From Pseudanabaena sp. SR411 (GTDB lineage: Bacteria; Cyanobacteriota; Cyanobacteriia; Pseudanabaenales; Pseudanabaenaceae): a stretch of 64,000 nt of DNA. The DNA lies in NCBI RefSeq assembly GCF_002251945.1, contig NZ_NDHW01000115.1, positions 27,667-91,666 of the forward strand, read 5' to 3'. Shown one piece after another: positions 1-8,605 of this stretch. Under the pieces are notes generated by a model. The model made no database searches and was not told the DNA's origin. It worked only from the letters and a program-made list of their open reading frames with translations. The translations under genes and the position numbers were made by a program. The first letter of the stretch is position 1; every line of letters begins with the position of its first letter.

Positions 1-852
1 AATGTAGCCACCACTAGGCAGATCGACTCTAGGCTTAAGTGCTTCACGAATACCCGCATTTACCCGAAAATATTCCAAAATCGGCGTGCGTTCGCGATGA
101 TGATCCAGCATCAAGCCGCTAGGAATTTTGCCATCCGCCCAGCCCAATAAATGCTGCTTAATACGGCGTAACCCATCACTAGTATCGGTGACGATCCGAT
201 TAACTTCAGTGCTATAGAGGTCACGCAATACCCGTTGCACAAAATCCCGTTCGCGATCGAGCAAGGTTGGCTGGCGCGTAGTTGCCACATCCTGCTGAAT
301 GCCTTCCCACTGGCGCTGCAAATTATCGAGATCCTCAATAATCTGCTCTTCTGGCATTCCGTCGGCTTCAGTCCGCACCAATATACCCATGCCCGCAGGC
401 TTAACCAAAATGGCAAGGGCGCGAAGACGGTTACGCTCAGCCTCACTGCGAATACGTCGAGATAGGTTCACCCCCCGACCAAAGGGTAATAAGACAACAT
501 AACGACCAGGTAACGAAATATTGCCTGTCAGTCTGGGACCTTTATTTCCCGTTGGCTCCTTCATCACCTGCACCAGCACACGCTGTTGCGGTACGACTAG
601 ATCGCTGATCGAGCCAGACGATCGCCGCATTTTTAAGGGGCCAAGGTCAGTAATGTGAATAAAGCCATTGCGATCGCCATCGCCAATATTTACAAATGCC
701 GCATCAATACTAGTTAAAACATTTTCGACAACGCCCAAGTAAACATCCCCGACTTGGTGAGTTCCTGCGGCTACAACAATTTCTTCAATTTGATCTTCAC
801 TAAAAACAGCAGCAATTCGATACTGCTCGGCAATAATTATTTGCTTTGGCAT
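1..852 (-). CDS. rne: Ribonuclease E/G, N-terminal part (runs off window)
   Basis: The 284 visible codons begin MPKQIIIAEQYRIAAVF and continue with the S1-like RNA-binding region (GDVYLGVVENVLTSIDAAFV, NGFIHITDLG) and the start of the RNase H-like/5'-sensor part (VLVQVMKEPTGNKGPRLT, GRYVVLLPFG). This is the N-terminal catalytic half of RNase E/G, the endonuclease that starts mRNA decay and processes rRNA. No stop codon is seen because the gene leaves the window at base 1; the DNase I-like and zinc-link regions are outside. The ATG at 852-850 is the natural start since homologues begin MPKQI. The frame is clean. An unusually AT-rich leader lies upstream. Confidence 0.93.
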   Translation of the reverse strand, partial: MPKQIIIAEQYRIAAVFSEDQIEEIVVAAGTHQVGDVYLGVVENVLTSIDAAFVNIGDGDRNGFIHITDLGPLKMRRSSGSISDLVVPQQRVLVQVMKEPTGNKGPRLTGNISLPGRYVVLLPFGRGVNLSRRIRSEAERNRLRALAILVKPAGMGILVRTEADGMPEEQIIEDLDNLQRQWEGIQQDVATTRQPTLLDRERDFVQRVLRDLYSTEVNRIVTDTSDGLRRIKQHLLGWADGKIPSGLMLDHHRERTPILEYFRVNAGIREALKPRVDLPSGGYI

Positions 853-1490
853 TCAATTTCCTCAGAATTTCTTCGATTCAAAAGAGCCAGCCTAAGAACC
901 TACCAGAAAAATATTTTTTCTAAACTTCGTATAAAAAATATTAAAAAAAATATCTTTCAAACCCTTTAATAAACAGACTCAAAAAGTCTTAGGGGGCTTT
1001 ACAACAGAACATACCAATAACGAAAACAAGAAAAAATTTCGATTGCAATCTGTCTATATCGTCAACCAGCCATCTTAGCTATGTACCGAGCTAATAACTG
1101 GTCGTTGTGTCTGCTCTGACATCACGATAACGAGGCATATTGCTTTGTATGGAAAATTGGTGGGGTTTCGTTAAAAGAATTAGTTATTTCTTAGACTGGC
1201 GTTTATTAGACTATCTAAAAGGTGCTTACACCATTTGCTTACAGCATTCAGCCTGTAAGTAAAACAGCGTACTTGATGGTTCAAGTTTATGATTATGGTT
1301 GGTAAGCTCGATTACTTAACCAGCAGCTAGATGCGTTTTAGCTAGCAGCCAGCTTAAGCCTATCGTAGTATTATAGCGCAGCGTTGAGCGTTACAATTTC
1401 TTAATAGTGTTTTAATATTGATAGTTATGTTAGGGGTTCGGCTGCGCTGTACCTCCAACTTTAAAAATCAAGAAAACGAGGGTTAAGATT
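853..1490. promoter_or_regulatory. 638-bp intergenic region: rne leader and divergent promoters
   Basis: No convincing gene is seen. Bases 895-965 are extremely AT-rich; read in the rne direction they give long U-tracts. In cyanobacteria rne is known to have a long U-rich 5' UTR that RNase E itself cleaves for autoregulation, so the same role is inferred here from position and composition only. Bases 1317-1360 contain short inverted repeats (GCTAG/CTAGC). A GAGGG at 1478-1482 is the ribosome-binding site of the next gene. Promoters were not assigned. Confidence 0.45.
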
Positions 1491-2837
1491 CTGAGTACGC
1501 GAGTAGTTATCGTCCGTCACGGCGAAAGTAATTTCAATATCCTAAGCAAAATTCAAGGACGAGGTAATTATGATCGCCCAGAATTGCAGTCTGTCTTGAC
1601 GGACAAGGGAAAACAGCAGGCTAAGCTCGCAGGAAAAGCGCTATCAAATCTCAATATTGATGTTGCCTATGCGAGTCCTTTAGTTCGCGCTCAACATACT
1701 GCGAAACTTATTTTGGCTGAAAATTTTAATCCTCCAGAACTAGGGACAACTGAGGGTTTACTCGAAATTGATCTCAGTGAATGGGAATCGATGATCGCTC
1801 GTGATGTTAAAGAGCAGTTTCCTGAAAAATATCATCTCTGGCAAAATGAGCCAGAAAAATTTCAATTAGGCGATCGCTACCCCATCCTTGACTTATTTGC
1901 ACAAGCCAAAGCTTTATGGGCTGAGATTTTAGTCGCACATCAAGATCAAACAATTTTGCTGGTGGGGCATAGTGGCATTAATCGCGCTCTAATTTGTTCG
2001 GCGATCGGTATTCCTGTGAGTCTTTATCACAATATTCAACAAGTTAACTGCGCCATAAGTGTCCTCAATTTCCAAGGTGCAAGTATCACCGACGGTGTTC
2101 AGCTTGAATCCCTCAACCTCGCTAGCCATCTTGCCGATATTTCAGGTTCACCATTGCCCCCTGTCAAGAAAAATCACAATGGACAGCGTCTATTACTAGT
2201 CCGTCATGGTGAAACCGAGTGGAATCGTCAAAAACGTTTTCAAGGACAAATCGATGTCCCACTTAATAATAATGGTCATGCCCAAGCGCGACGGGCAAGT
2301 GAATTTTTAGCAAAGGTTAAAATCGATAAAGCCTTTAGCAGCCCAATGTTGCGCCCTAAAGATACGGCTCTAGAAATTTTAAGCAAGCACCCCAACATTA
2401 AGCTGGAGTTATTTGATGAACTCAAAGAAATTTCCCATGGTCTCTGGGAAGGCAAATTTGAACATGAAATCGAAGCTGAGTTTCCCGGAGAACTAGCTCT
2501 GTGGCAAGCTCAACCTGAAACCGTGCAAATGCCTGAAGGTGAGAATTTACAGCAGGTTTGGGATCGTGTGGCAATTATTTGGCAAAAGATTGTCGAGTCT
2601 GTTCCCGCAGGTGAAACAGCTCTCGTTGTCGCCCATGATGCGGTAAATAAAGCGATTCTTTGTTTATTATTTGGGTTTACACCCGAACAGTTTTGGGTAT
2701 TTAAGCAAGGTAATGGTGGTGTAAGTGTGATTGATTATCCTCAAGGCGCACAGGGCAGTCCAATCTTGCAATCTGGAAATATTACTACGCACTTATCTGA
2801 AGGCGTTCTCGATCGCACTGCCGCAGGCGCTTTGTAA
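1491..2837 (+). CDS. Tandem histidine phosphatase (phosphoglycerate mutase-like)
   Basis: The product has two histidine-phosphatase domains in tandem. The first opens RVVIVRHGESNFN and the second RLLLVRHGETEWN near residue 220; each carries the RHG signature with the phosphorylated histidine, and a later conserved histidine (LLVGHSG, LVVAHD). Cyanobacterial double-domain members are annotated as phosphoglycerate mutase or phosphatase; the substrate is unknown. The first ATG, GTG or TTG in frame (TTG at 1584) would delete the first RHG motif. The frame is open upstream to a TAG at 1431, and a CTG at 1491 sits 8 bases after GAGGG, so a CTG start (or ATT at 1488) giving about 448 residues is inferred. 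Confidence 0.85.
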   Translation: MSTRVVIVRHGESNFNILSKIQGRGNYDRPELQSVLTDKGKQQAKLAGKALSNLNIDVAYASPLVRAQHTAKLILAENFNPPELGTTEGLLEIDLSEWESMIARDVKEQFPEKYHLWQNEPEKFQLGDRYPILDLFAQAKALWAEILVAHQDQTILLVGHSGINRALICSAIGIPVSLYHNIQQVNCAISVLNFQGASITDGVQLESLNLASHLADISGSPLPPVKKNHNGQRLLLVRHGETEWNRQKRFQGQIDVPLNNNGHAQARRASEFLAKVKIDKAFSSPMLRPKDTALEILSKHPNIKLELFDELKEISHGLWEGKFEHEIEAEFPGELALWQAQPETVQMPEGENLQQVWDRVAIIWQKIVESVPAGETALVVAHDAVNKAILCLLFGFTPEQFWVFKQGNGGVSVIDYPQGAQGSPILQSGNITTHLSEGVLDRTAAGAL

Positions 2838-2958
2838 TTTGAAGTAAATGGTGCTGAAGCACCATTTACTTCAAACCTTAAGAGAGACGCATTTTCTGCT
2901 AATTTGGTGTAAAGGATTTGTCTTAGTATCTTGTTTTAGTATTCGGAGTTTAAATAAA

Positions 2959-3147
2959 GTGACTATTCTATTCCAACTTTTATTGGCAGCTTTTGTATTG
3001 TTTTCCTTCGTTTTGGTGATTGGTGTACCTGTTGCTTACGCATCCCCTAGCTCTTGGAACCAAACAAAGCCTCTGTTATTTCTTGGCTCTTTGATTTGGT
3101 TAGCATTTGTAATTGTCATCGGCATTTTGAATGCTTTTGTAGCTTAG
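2959..3147 (+). CDS. psbZ: Photosystem II protein PsbZ (Ycf9)
   Basis: A 62-residue protein ([20 protein letters not shown]...) with two transmembrane helices separated by a short loop [11 protein letters not shown], ending GILNAFVA. Length, the two-helix layout and the SSWNQ-type loop match PsbZ, a small photosystem II core subunit that stabilises PSII supercomplexes. The start is GTG at 2959 with GGAG about 10 bases upstream; the frame is open further upstream, but the added sequence is not PsbZ-like. The gene directly precedes ribH, an order also known in Synechocystis (sll1281-sll1282). A long hairpin terminator follows. Confidence 0.92.
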   Translation: MTILFQLLLAAFVLFSFVLVIGVPVAYASPSSWNQTKPLLFLGSLIWLAFVIVIGILNAFVA

Positions 3148-3168
3148 ACATAGCTAATAAAGCCCCCA

Positions 3169-3213
3169 AAAAGTTTTACAACGCCTTGCTAAGCAAGGCG
3201 TTGTAAAACTTTT
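3169..3213. terminator. Perfect 22-bp hairpin after psbZ
   Basis: Arms 3169-3190 and 3192-3213 are exact inverted complements (core ACGCCTTGCT/AGCAAGGCGT) and end in a T-run, so this is a strong intrinsic terminator between psbZ and ribH. It belongs to the long palindromes found throughout the window. Confidence 0.75.
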
Positions 3214-3264
3214 ACTTTGCTTAATTTTGATTAATATTTGAAAATTGCTACAAATTAAAATTCT

Positions 3265-3753
3265 ATGACCGTTTTTGAAGGTAGCTTTACCAATACAGAT
3301 AGTTTGCGCTTTGCGATCGTGGTAGCTCGATTTAATGACCTGATCGTCGGTAAGCTTCTCCAAGGATGTCAAGATTCACTATTGAGACATGGTGTTGATG
3401 TTTCAGAGACTGGTAGCCAAGTTGATTATGCATGGGTTCCAGGAAGTCTCGAAATATCAATGGTGGCAAAAGAATTAGCAGATTCAGGTCGTTATGACGC
3501 AATTATTTGCCTAGGTGCTGTCATTCGTGGTGACACTCCCCATTTTGATTACGTGGCTAATGAGGTTTCTAAGGGAGTCGCTGCAACTTCTTTTCAGACT
3601 GGTGTACCAATTATTTTTGGGGTCTTGACCACTGACACGATGCAGCAGGCTTTAGAACGCGCTGGCATCAAGGGAAATAAAGGCTGGGAGTTTGGTATGG
3701 CGGCGATCGAGATGGCTAACCTCATGCGCCAAATTCGCTCTAAATCTGCTTAA
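3265..3753 (+). CDS. ribH: 6,7-dimethyl-8-ribityllumazine synthase
   Basis: A 162-residue protein of normal family length. It begins [24 protein letters not shown], where RFN lies in the substrate pocket, and carries [20 protein letters not shown], with the phosphate-binding region and catalytic histidine, followed by [11 protein letters not shown]. It condenses 5-amino-6-ribitylaminouracil with 3,4-dihydroxy-2-butanone 4-phosphate, the penultimate step of riboflavin synthesis, as a cytosolic oligomer. ATG 3265 is the first start after the psbZ terminator; no clear Shine-Dalgarno is seen. The stop codon overlaps a hairpin shared with the convergent Rrf2 gene. Confidence 0.95.
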   Translation: MTVFEGSFTNTDSLRFAIVVARFNDLIVGKLLQGCQDSLLRHGVDVSETGSQVDYAWVPGSLEISMVAKELADSGRYDAIICLGAVIRGDTPHFDYVANEVSKGVAATSFQTGVPIIFGVLTTDTMQQALERAGIKGNKGWEFGMAAIEMANLMRQIRSKSA

Positions 3754-3780
3754 ATAAGCGATCTCTGCTCGCTTATTTAA
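3750..3780. terminator. Bidirectional hairpin between ribH and rrf2
   Basis: TTAAATAAGCGA (3750-3761) pairs exactly with TCGCTTATTTAA (3769-3780). It overlaps the stop codons of both convergent genes and can end transcription in either direction. Confidence 0.7.
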
Positions 3781-4220
3781 ACTATAAATCCTGCACTTTG
3801 TCCTTGAGATGCTTGCCAACTGCGGGCATCGTAATATAAATCTTCTAAACAAATACTATACAAAGCATCCTTAAGCTTGCGGTCAAGTCTTTGCCATAGG
3901 GCAAATGTTACCCAATCAGAGGCGAGTTTTTCCTGTGGCTTGAGTCTGGGCAAAGGATAGGTATCTTCGCCAACCGCTGATAAAATTTCGCCAAGAGAGA
4001 TGTCTTTGGGCAATCGCTTTAACCTATAGCCTCCCTGTACGCCACGAATTGACTCCACCAAATCTGCTTGACGAAGAGCAATCAAAATTTTTTCTAAATA
4101 TGGGGCAGGGATGGACTGGCGATCGCTAATTTCGCGGACTGAGGCAGGCTTGCGTTTTGCCCAAACCACCAGATCGAGCATCGCCTTCACACTGTAATGA
4201 CCTTTTCTGGTTAGTTTCAT
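3777..4220 (-). CDS. Rrf2-family transcriptional regulator
   Basis: A 147-residue protein beginning MKLTRKGHYSVKAMLDLVVW, the typical start of an Rrf2/IscR winged-helix domain, with SVREISDRQSIPAPYLEKIL as recognition region and the hallmark GVQGGYRL wing. IscR-type regulators bind an iron-sulphur cluster through three cysteines after the wing; that stretch here (about residues 90-110) has none, and a single Cys lies near the C-terminus, so cluster sensing of the IscR kind is not supported. The frame extends 41 codons further upstream, but ATG 4220 matches the family N-terminus. A hairpin just upstream separates it from the small gene at 4267-4428. Confidence 0.88.
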   Translation of the reverse strand: MKLTRKGHYSVKAMLDLVVWAKRKPASVREISDRQSIPAPYLEKILIALRQADLVESIRGVQGGYRLKRLPKDISLGEILSAVGEDTYPLPRLKPQEKLASDWVTFALWQRLDRKLKDALYSICLEDLYYDARSWQASQGQSAGFIV

Positions 4221-4230
4221 CGGCTTGATT

Positions 4231-4263
4231 GTCAAAACATCCAGCTTTGCTGGATGTTTTGAC
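4231..4263. terminator. Perfect 15-bp hairpin upstream of rrf2
   Basis: GTCAAAACATCCAGC (4231-4245) and GCTGGATGTTTTGAC (4249-4263) pair perfectly around TTT. On the minus strand it follows the 53-codon gene directly and precedes the rrf2 start by about 10 bases, so it may end or attenuate transcription into rrf2. Confidence 0.65.
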
Positions 4264-4266
4264 TTT

Positions 4267-4428
4267 TTAAGTTTGCAAGAAATTGTGAATAGCTGAGGAC
4301 AAATCGATAGGGGCAGGTAACATTTCGCCTCCGCGCCAATCAAGTATTTGTACCAAAATCAAATAGCCCACACCCAAAACTACGGCGACAACGCCTGTCA
4401 AAACTGATATCCACTGCGATCGCTGCAT
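4267..4428 (-). CDS. 53-residue single-pass membrane peptide
   Basis: Short frame MQRSQWISVLTGVVAVVLGV... with one hydrophobic helix (about residues 7-29), then an acidic/proline segment (DWRGGEMLPAPIDL) and a short amphipathic tail ending NFLQT. It starts at ATG 4428, ends in TAA, and lies immediately upstream of the Rrf2 gene on the same strand, followed at once by a perfect hairpin. Small proteins of this layout occur near Rrf2-type genes in cyanobacteria as far as I recall, but the function is not known to me. Gene-like placement and a clear membrane helix support it as real. Confidence 0.6.
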   Translation of the reverse strand: MQRSQWISVLTGVVAVVLGVGYLILVQILDWRGGEMLPAPIDLSSAIHNFLQT

Positions 4429-4719
4429 AAGTAAAACCAAATAAATTTAAGTAAAAAAATTAGGTGAAAAATCTAAGGAAACCTACTAATTAGCAAAAAC
4501 ACCCAAACTAACTGCTATTATCCCTCTTGAAATATCTTTAAATATCGATACTTAGAAGTACTTTGCGATGATTTTATTCATTTGGCAAAGTGCTATATAT
4601 CAAGTAAAGCTCTATTTTGATAGGAACAAACTTTTATAATTCTCCGTCCTAAAACTTGAACATAAAAACACAGACATTTAGTCATGTGCAGATTCAAGTC
4701 CAGTAGGAGCGAGTAATTG

Positions 4720-5379
4720 ATGAGTTATAGCCTATCTTGGTCAACCAGCATCGGAGGGTACAAGCCCTCCAACTCCGTGTCCGTTGATAAGCTCCCCATC
4801 GTTGAACTGGTACAACTGTGCCAAACCGAAGCGCAAACCAGTAGGTCTGCGTTTGCAGAACTTATGCGACGTAATCAATCCTATGTCGATCAAGTTCTAT
4901 ACAAACTCGCTCCTGACTGGCAAGATCGTGCTGACCTTGCTCAGGAAGTATGGTTGCGTGTTTACCGAAATATCAAGCGCTTACAAGAGCCTGAAAAGTT
5001 TCGTGGTTGGCTGAGTCGGATTGCCACTAATTTGTTCTATGACGAATTGCGTAAGCGCAAACGAGTTGGCAACTCAGTTTCCCTCGATGCACCATTTATG
5101 TCTGGTGATGGTGATGAGATGAATTGGGACTTACCTAGCGCCGCCCCTAGCCCGATCGAAAACATGTCTACGCAGGAGTTTTATGAACAACTTCGCAAAG
5201 CCATTCAAGATTTGCCTTCTAGTTTCCGTGAAACCATCGTTTTGAGGGAAATTCAAGGTTTATCTTACGAAGAGATTTCGGAGCTAACAGGTGTATCGCT
5301 TGGTACAGTAAAATCACGTATAGCTAGAGCAAGATTGAAGCTACAAGCGCAATTACAACCCTATTTGTCAAATATGTAA
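4720..5379 (+). CDS. sigG: ECF-type RNA polymerase sigma factor (SigG-like)
   Basis: A 219-residue sigma-70 family protein with only regions 2 and 4. Region 2 is seen in DLAQEVWLRVYRNIKRLQ and FRGWLSRIATNLFYDELRKR, and region 4 in LPSSFRETIVLREIQGLSYE with the helix-turn-helix EISELTGVSLGTVKSRIARA. The N-terminal extension and the anti-sigma gene 19 bases downstream resemble cyanobacterial SigG (group 3, extracytoplasmic function). ATG 4720 is preferred because AGGAG lies 10 bases upstream (4705-4709); an adjacent in-frame TTG at 4717 is less likely. With the anti-sigma gene and the downstream HtrA protease it suggests an envelope-stress unit. Confidence 0.88.
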   Translation: MSYSLSWSTSIGGYKPSNSVSVDKLPIVELVQLCQTEAQTSRSAFAELMRRNQSYVDQVLYKLAPDWQDRADLAQEVWLRVYRNIKRLQEPEKFRGWLSRIATNLFYDELRKRKRVGNSVSLDAPFMSGDGDEMNWDLPSAAPSPIENMSTQEFYEQLRKAIQDLPSSFRETIVLREIQGLSYEEISELTGVSLGTVKSRIARARLKLQAQLQPYLSNM

Positions 5380-5398
5380 CGAGGGGTGTATTTAAGTT

Positions 5399-5887
5399 AT
5401 GAGTGCTAACCAAATTTTTAATAGTTCTATGATTATTCCAGAGGAGCGCTTTGAGTTACTCAGTGCGTATATAGATGGCGAAGTAACTGAAGCTGAAGAG
5501 CAACTTGTCGAACAATGGTTGTCCGATGATGTTGATTTCCGTCGCCTCTATCAACAACAACTAAAGCTACGTCAATCCTTAATTGATTTGCCAGTACCTG
5601 TGGCAGCCCACTCATCTGTTAAAACAGAAACAGATGTGATGATTAATCGTGTCTTTGCCGAGATTGATAAGCGATCGCAGCGTCGTAAATGGAAATTAGC
5701 AGGTATTGGGATATCTGTGGCGGCTGTGGTTGGGGTATTCGGCTCGATGTTTACCTTTAACTCTAGTCCTCAATTTAGCCCAGTCACAAATAACATCAAG
5801 GTTCCTACCCAAGTAAAAGAAGAACCCATCTTAATTGCTATGGAAGAGCCGCTTGTGCCTTTGCCAAAATCGATGAGTTCTAAATAA
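5399..5887 (+). CDS. Membrane anti-sigma factor partner of the ECF sigma
   Basis: A 162-residue protein with an N-terminal cytosolic domain (ERFELLSAYIDGEVTEAEEQ, typical of anti-sigma domains that bind sigma regions 2 and 4), one transmembrane helix near residues 101-120 (LAGIGISVAAVVGVFGSMF), and a short periplasmic tail with many prolines. No HxxxCxxC zinc motif is present, so it is not a ZAS-type anti-sigma. It starts 19 bases after the sigma stop and is almost certainly cotranscribed. Regulated release of SigG at the membrane is the likely role by analogy. A GC-rich hairpin follows the gene. Confidence 0.82.
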   Translation: MSANQIFNSSMIIPEERFELLSAYIDGEVTEAEEQLVEQWLSDDVDFRRLYQQQLKLRQSLIDLPVPVAAHSSVKTETDVMINRVFAEIDKRSQRRKWKLAGIGISVAAVVGVFGSMFTFNSSPQFSPVTNNIKVPTQVKEEPILIAMEEPLVPLPKSMSSK

Positions 5888-5896
5888 TTACCTAAA

Positions 5897-5929
5897 GTGA
5901 GAGTACGCCCTGACGGGTGCGCTCTCACA
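5897..5929 (+). terminator. Hairpin after anti-sigma gene
   Basis: GTGAGAGTACGCCC and GGGTGCGCTCTCAC form a 14-bp stem with one mismatch, loop TGAC, 10 bases after the stop codon. Confidence 0.6.
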
Positions 5930-6012
5930 ATTTATTTGAATTGGTCATTTAAATCGGCTCTGGTGGGTGATGCATTATTCTTTAAAATAATGTCTAATTT
6001 ATACATCTGTTA

Positions 6013-6127
6013 TATATCTGTAGTCGGTTGTATTAGGGCAAATCAAAACCCAAGAAGCGAGTAGTGGCGCTTCGCGCCGCCACTCGTCTTCTGGTTTCAT
6101 GTCCTAACAAGACGGGCGACAGCTATA
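6013..6127. mobile_element. Palindromic MITE-like element (copy 1)
   Basis: About 115 bp bounded by TATATCTGTAGTCGG and, inverted, CGGGCGACAGCTATA. Inside, CAAATCAAAACCCAAGAAG is followed by a long hairpin whose centre is GGCGCTTCGCGCC and by CTTCTGGTTTCATGTCC. The same frame (GGACAAATCAAAACC ... GGTTTTATGTCC around a GC hairpin) recurs at 18797-18912 and 58293-58412. The ends carry TA, consistent with TA target duplication shown by copy 2. It lies between the anti-sigma and htrA genes. Confidence 0.6.
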
Positions 6128-6213
6128 GGTGACGGTTTTCCGTCTGGTGGCAAAGATTAACATGACAAAAAATCTTTAGTAGAATTTAGATATTATTGGT
6201 CGCGGAAATAGCT

Positions 6214-7446
6214 ATGAGAGACTCAAACAAAAAATCTCGTTACAAGCAACCTTTGATTTATGCTTCGATGCTCCTTTTAGGTGTAATTTTGGGAGCTTGG
6301 GCGGTTGTATCTGGAGTGCGATCGCCAAATACAACAGTAGTTACGCCCGTAACTCAAGTTGCATCAATATCACCAGCGATCGCACAAGAGAGTGACAGGG
6401 TTAAATCGATTACCGTCCCCCGCAATTATGTGGTGGAAGCCGTTAATCGCACTGGACCCGCAGTAGTCAGAATCAATGCTTCTCGTACTGTGGCAAGCAA
6501 TCAACAAATTCCTCAGGAATTTCTCGAAGATCCTATGTTTCGCCAATTTTTTGGTGATCAACTACGCCGTATGCCCAAAGAACGAGTTGAGCGGGGTACT
6601 GGCTCTGGTTTTATCATCAATAAAGAGGGGGACATTATCACCAATGCCCACGTTGTTAGTGGCGCAGATAAGGTCACTGTAATTCTCAAAGATGGTCGCC
6701 AGATTGAAGGGAAGGTATTGGGTAGTGATGAACTAACTGATATTGCTGTCGTGCAGGTTAAACCAGACAATCTACCTACCGTGAGCATCGGCAGTTCTGC
6801 AAATTTACAACCAGGGGACTGGGCGATTGCGATCGGTAATCCACTTGGACTAGACAATACAGTTACCGCTGGCATCATCAGTGCGATCGGTCGTAATAGT
6901 GGACAAATCGGTGTTGATAAGCGGGTTAGCTTCATTCAAACCGATGCGGCGATTAATCCTGGTAACTCAGGTGGTCCTTTGCTTAATCAAAATGGCGAAG
7001 TTATTGGGGTCAACACCGCAATCATTCAAGGTGCGCAGGGTTTAGGTTTTGCAATTCCGATTGAAACGGCTCAGCGCATTGCTAAGCAACTAATTGCGAA
7101 TGGTAAAGTCAGCCGTGCTTATCTTGGTATTCAAATGGTAACGGTTGATCCAAATGTCAAAAAGCAGGTCAATCAAGACACTGAGTTTGGTATCCAAATC
7201 TCTGAAGATAAGGGCGTATTGATTACCAGAGTCGTTGATGACTCTCCTGCGGCAAAAGCAGGCGCTAAGCGTGGTGATGTGATTGTCAAATTTAATGACA
7301 AGGAAATTTTGAGTGCTGATCAAGTTACCCAATTGGTAGAAGATCGCGCTGTCGGTGACAAAATCCGTATGGAAGTTAAGCGAGCTGGTCAAACAGTTGC
7401 TTTAAATGTAGAAACTGCACAGTTTCCACAAAAATTCCCTAATTAG
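6214..7446 (+). CDS. HtrA/Deg-family serine protease with PDZ domain
   Basis: A 410-residue protein with an N-terminal signal-anchor (about residues 13-33), a trypsin-like S1C domain and one C-terminal PDZ domain (about 305-400, YLGIQMV ... GVLITRVVDDSPAAKAG). The catalytic triad reads His146 (IITNAHVV), Asp176 (ELTDIAVV) and Ser252 (NPGNSGGP). It matches the HhoA/HhoB/HtrA proteases of cyanobacteria, which degrade or chaperone damaged periplasmic and thylakoid-lumen proteins; which of the three cannot be decided here. ATG 6214 is preferred over an upstream TTG at 6196. The sigma/anti-sigma pair upstream suggests stress regulation. A strong terminator follows. Confidence 0.92.
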   Translation: MRDSNKKSRYKQPLIYASMLLLGVILGAWAVVSGVRSPNTTVVTPVTQVASISPAIAQESDRVKSITVPRNYVVEAVNRTGPAVVRINASRTVASNQQIPQEFLEDPMFRQFFGDQLRRMPKERVERGTGSGFIINKEGDIITNAHVVSGADKVTVILKDGRQIEGKVLGSDELTDIAVVQVKPDNLPTVSIGSSANLQPGDWAIAIGNPLGLDNTVTAGIISAIGRNSGQIGVDKRVSFIQTDAAINPGNSGGPLLNQNGEVIGVNTAIIQGAQGLGFAIPIETAQRIAKQLIANGKVSRAYLGIQMVTVDPNVKKQVNQDTEFGIQISEDKGVLITRVVDDSPAAKAGAKRGDVIVKFNDKEILSADQVTQLVEDRAVGDKIRMEVKRAGQTVALNVETAQFPQKFPN

Positions 7447-7457
7447 GATTATCGAAA

Positions 7458-7500
7458 CAAAAGATAAAAAGCGGCGCGCTGCGCCGCTTTTTATCTTTTG
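7458..7500 (+). terminator. Perfect 20-bp hairpin after htrA
   Basis: CAAAAGATAAAAAGCGGCGC (7458-7477) pairs exactly with 7481-7500 around GCT. Its inner core GCGGCGC resembles the other intergenic palindromes. Confidence 0.75.
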
Positions 7501-7540
7501 GCATAATGCAAGTAGACTTTAGCTATATGCAGACAACCCT

Positions 7541-8308
7541 ATGGGTAATTTTATTGGTTGGCTTGGCGGTTTACTATTGATATTTCTGGCAGGATTTGGA
7601 CTGACTCAATGGTTAAATTTGCCATTTGGTAATTTTATTGATTGGGTAATTGGCGCAAGCATTTTTGTGTGGTTGATTATCATCGTCACTGTGCCTTGGA
7701 ATGTTTATTTTCAGTCCAAGGCAGTACTCAACCAAGCAACAATTTCTAAGGAAAAAGGTATTAATGTCGATGATAACCAATTACCTTATGTCAAATCGCT
7801 TGCCCAAAAATCCCTAGGATTAGCACTGGGATTACATGTGATTTCAGCGATCGCGCTCTATGTTTCAGCCTCGAGTGGCGTTGGCACTATTGGGTATGTG
7901 GGGGCGATCGCTGCACTTTTATTGACGATATTACGTCCTGCTATTAGCGCCTATGAGTATATATCCCAACGATTGCGGTCGATTTCCCAGCAAATTGATT
8001 ATCCTCGCGAAGATGTGATGGAGTTACGACAAAGGTTTGCCAATTTGGAAGAATCAGTACGACAAATTAACGAGCAACTCAGCAGCGAAAATCCCTATTC
8101 ATGGGTTGCCAAATATGCACAGTTTTCTGAGGAAACACGCAAAGATTTATCGCGATTAGGGGCAAATCTTGAAGATTTACGTGCTACCAATGATCGAGAT
8201 CATGAGCGCTTAGTTCGAGAATCTCGCCAAGCGATCGCCCAACTCAGTACCGATAGTCAATTTTTAGAGCATGTTCGCGAAATTATTCGCTTTTTTAAGA
8301 GCGCATAA
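7541..8308 (+). CDS. Membrane protein with C-terminal coiled coil, unknown
   Basis: A 255-residue protein not recognised by family. Two N-terminal hydrophobic helices (about residues 5-25 and 33-52) and a third/fourth hydrophobic region (about 88-128) are followed by a mainly charged helical tail (about 140-255; SQQIDYPREDVMELRQRF, LEESVRQINEQL, RKDLSRLGANLEDLR) with heptad-like spacing. It would sit in a membrane with a cytosolic coiled coil. The gene stands alone between two strong hairpins. ATG 7541 is a good start; TGGGTAATTT follows immediately. Confidence 0.7.
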   Translation: MGNFIGWLGGLLLIFLAGFGLTQWLNLPFGNFIDWVIGASIFVWLIIIVTVPWNVYFQSKAVLNQATISKEKGINVDDNQLPYVKSLAQKSLGLALGLHVISAIALYVSASSGVGTIGYVGAIAALLLTILRPAISAYEYISQRLRSISQQIDYPREDVMELRQRFANLEESVRQINEQLSSENPYSWVAKYAQFSEETRKDLSRLGANLEDLRATNDRDHERLVRESRQAIAQLSTDSQFLEHVREIIRFFKSA

Positions 8309-8321
8309 AACCCAAAATTGT

Positions 8322-8403
8322 TATAGCACTTTGCGCTTAAATCCAAACCAAGAACTTTTTTAAAAGTGTTGCTTTACAACACTTTTAAAAAAGTTCTTGG
8401 TTT
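8322..8403. repeat. 27-bp perfect palindrome with TATAGC end
   Basis: TATAGCACTTTGCGC at 8322 resembles the ends of the MITE-like elements. Arms 8345-8371 and 8377-8403 are exact 27-bp inverted complements (AAACCAAGAACTTTTTTAAA outermost). No clear right-hand TATAGC end was found. It follows the gene at 7541-8308 and can act as its terminator. Confidence 0.6.
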
Positions 8404-8605
8404 GCGTTTGATTAGTAATTTGGGGTTTTGTAAAACAAGTAGCTGTTACGCAAAGAGTCGTATCTACTTGCTTCAGCCAAATAGCTCAGTATTGCTGCTT
8501 GCAAGTTTGCTGTGGGTAGGTTAGTTTTAATAAATGTCATAATTGTTAATTATCTGAATATTCTGACTATTGCGCTCTTCGTAATTAGCTATCGCCCCTC
8601 TTACT

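Noticed and set aside
2848..2958. Longer psbZ start at 2848
   Set aside because: It adds 37 residues unlike PsbZ; GTG 2959 gives the usual 62 residues.
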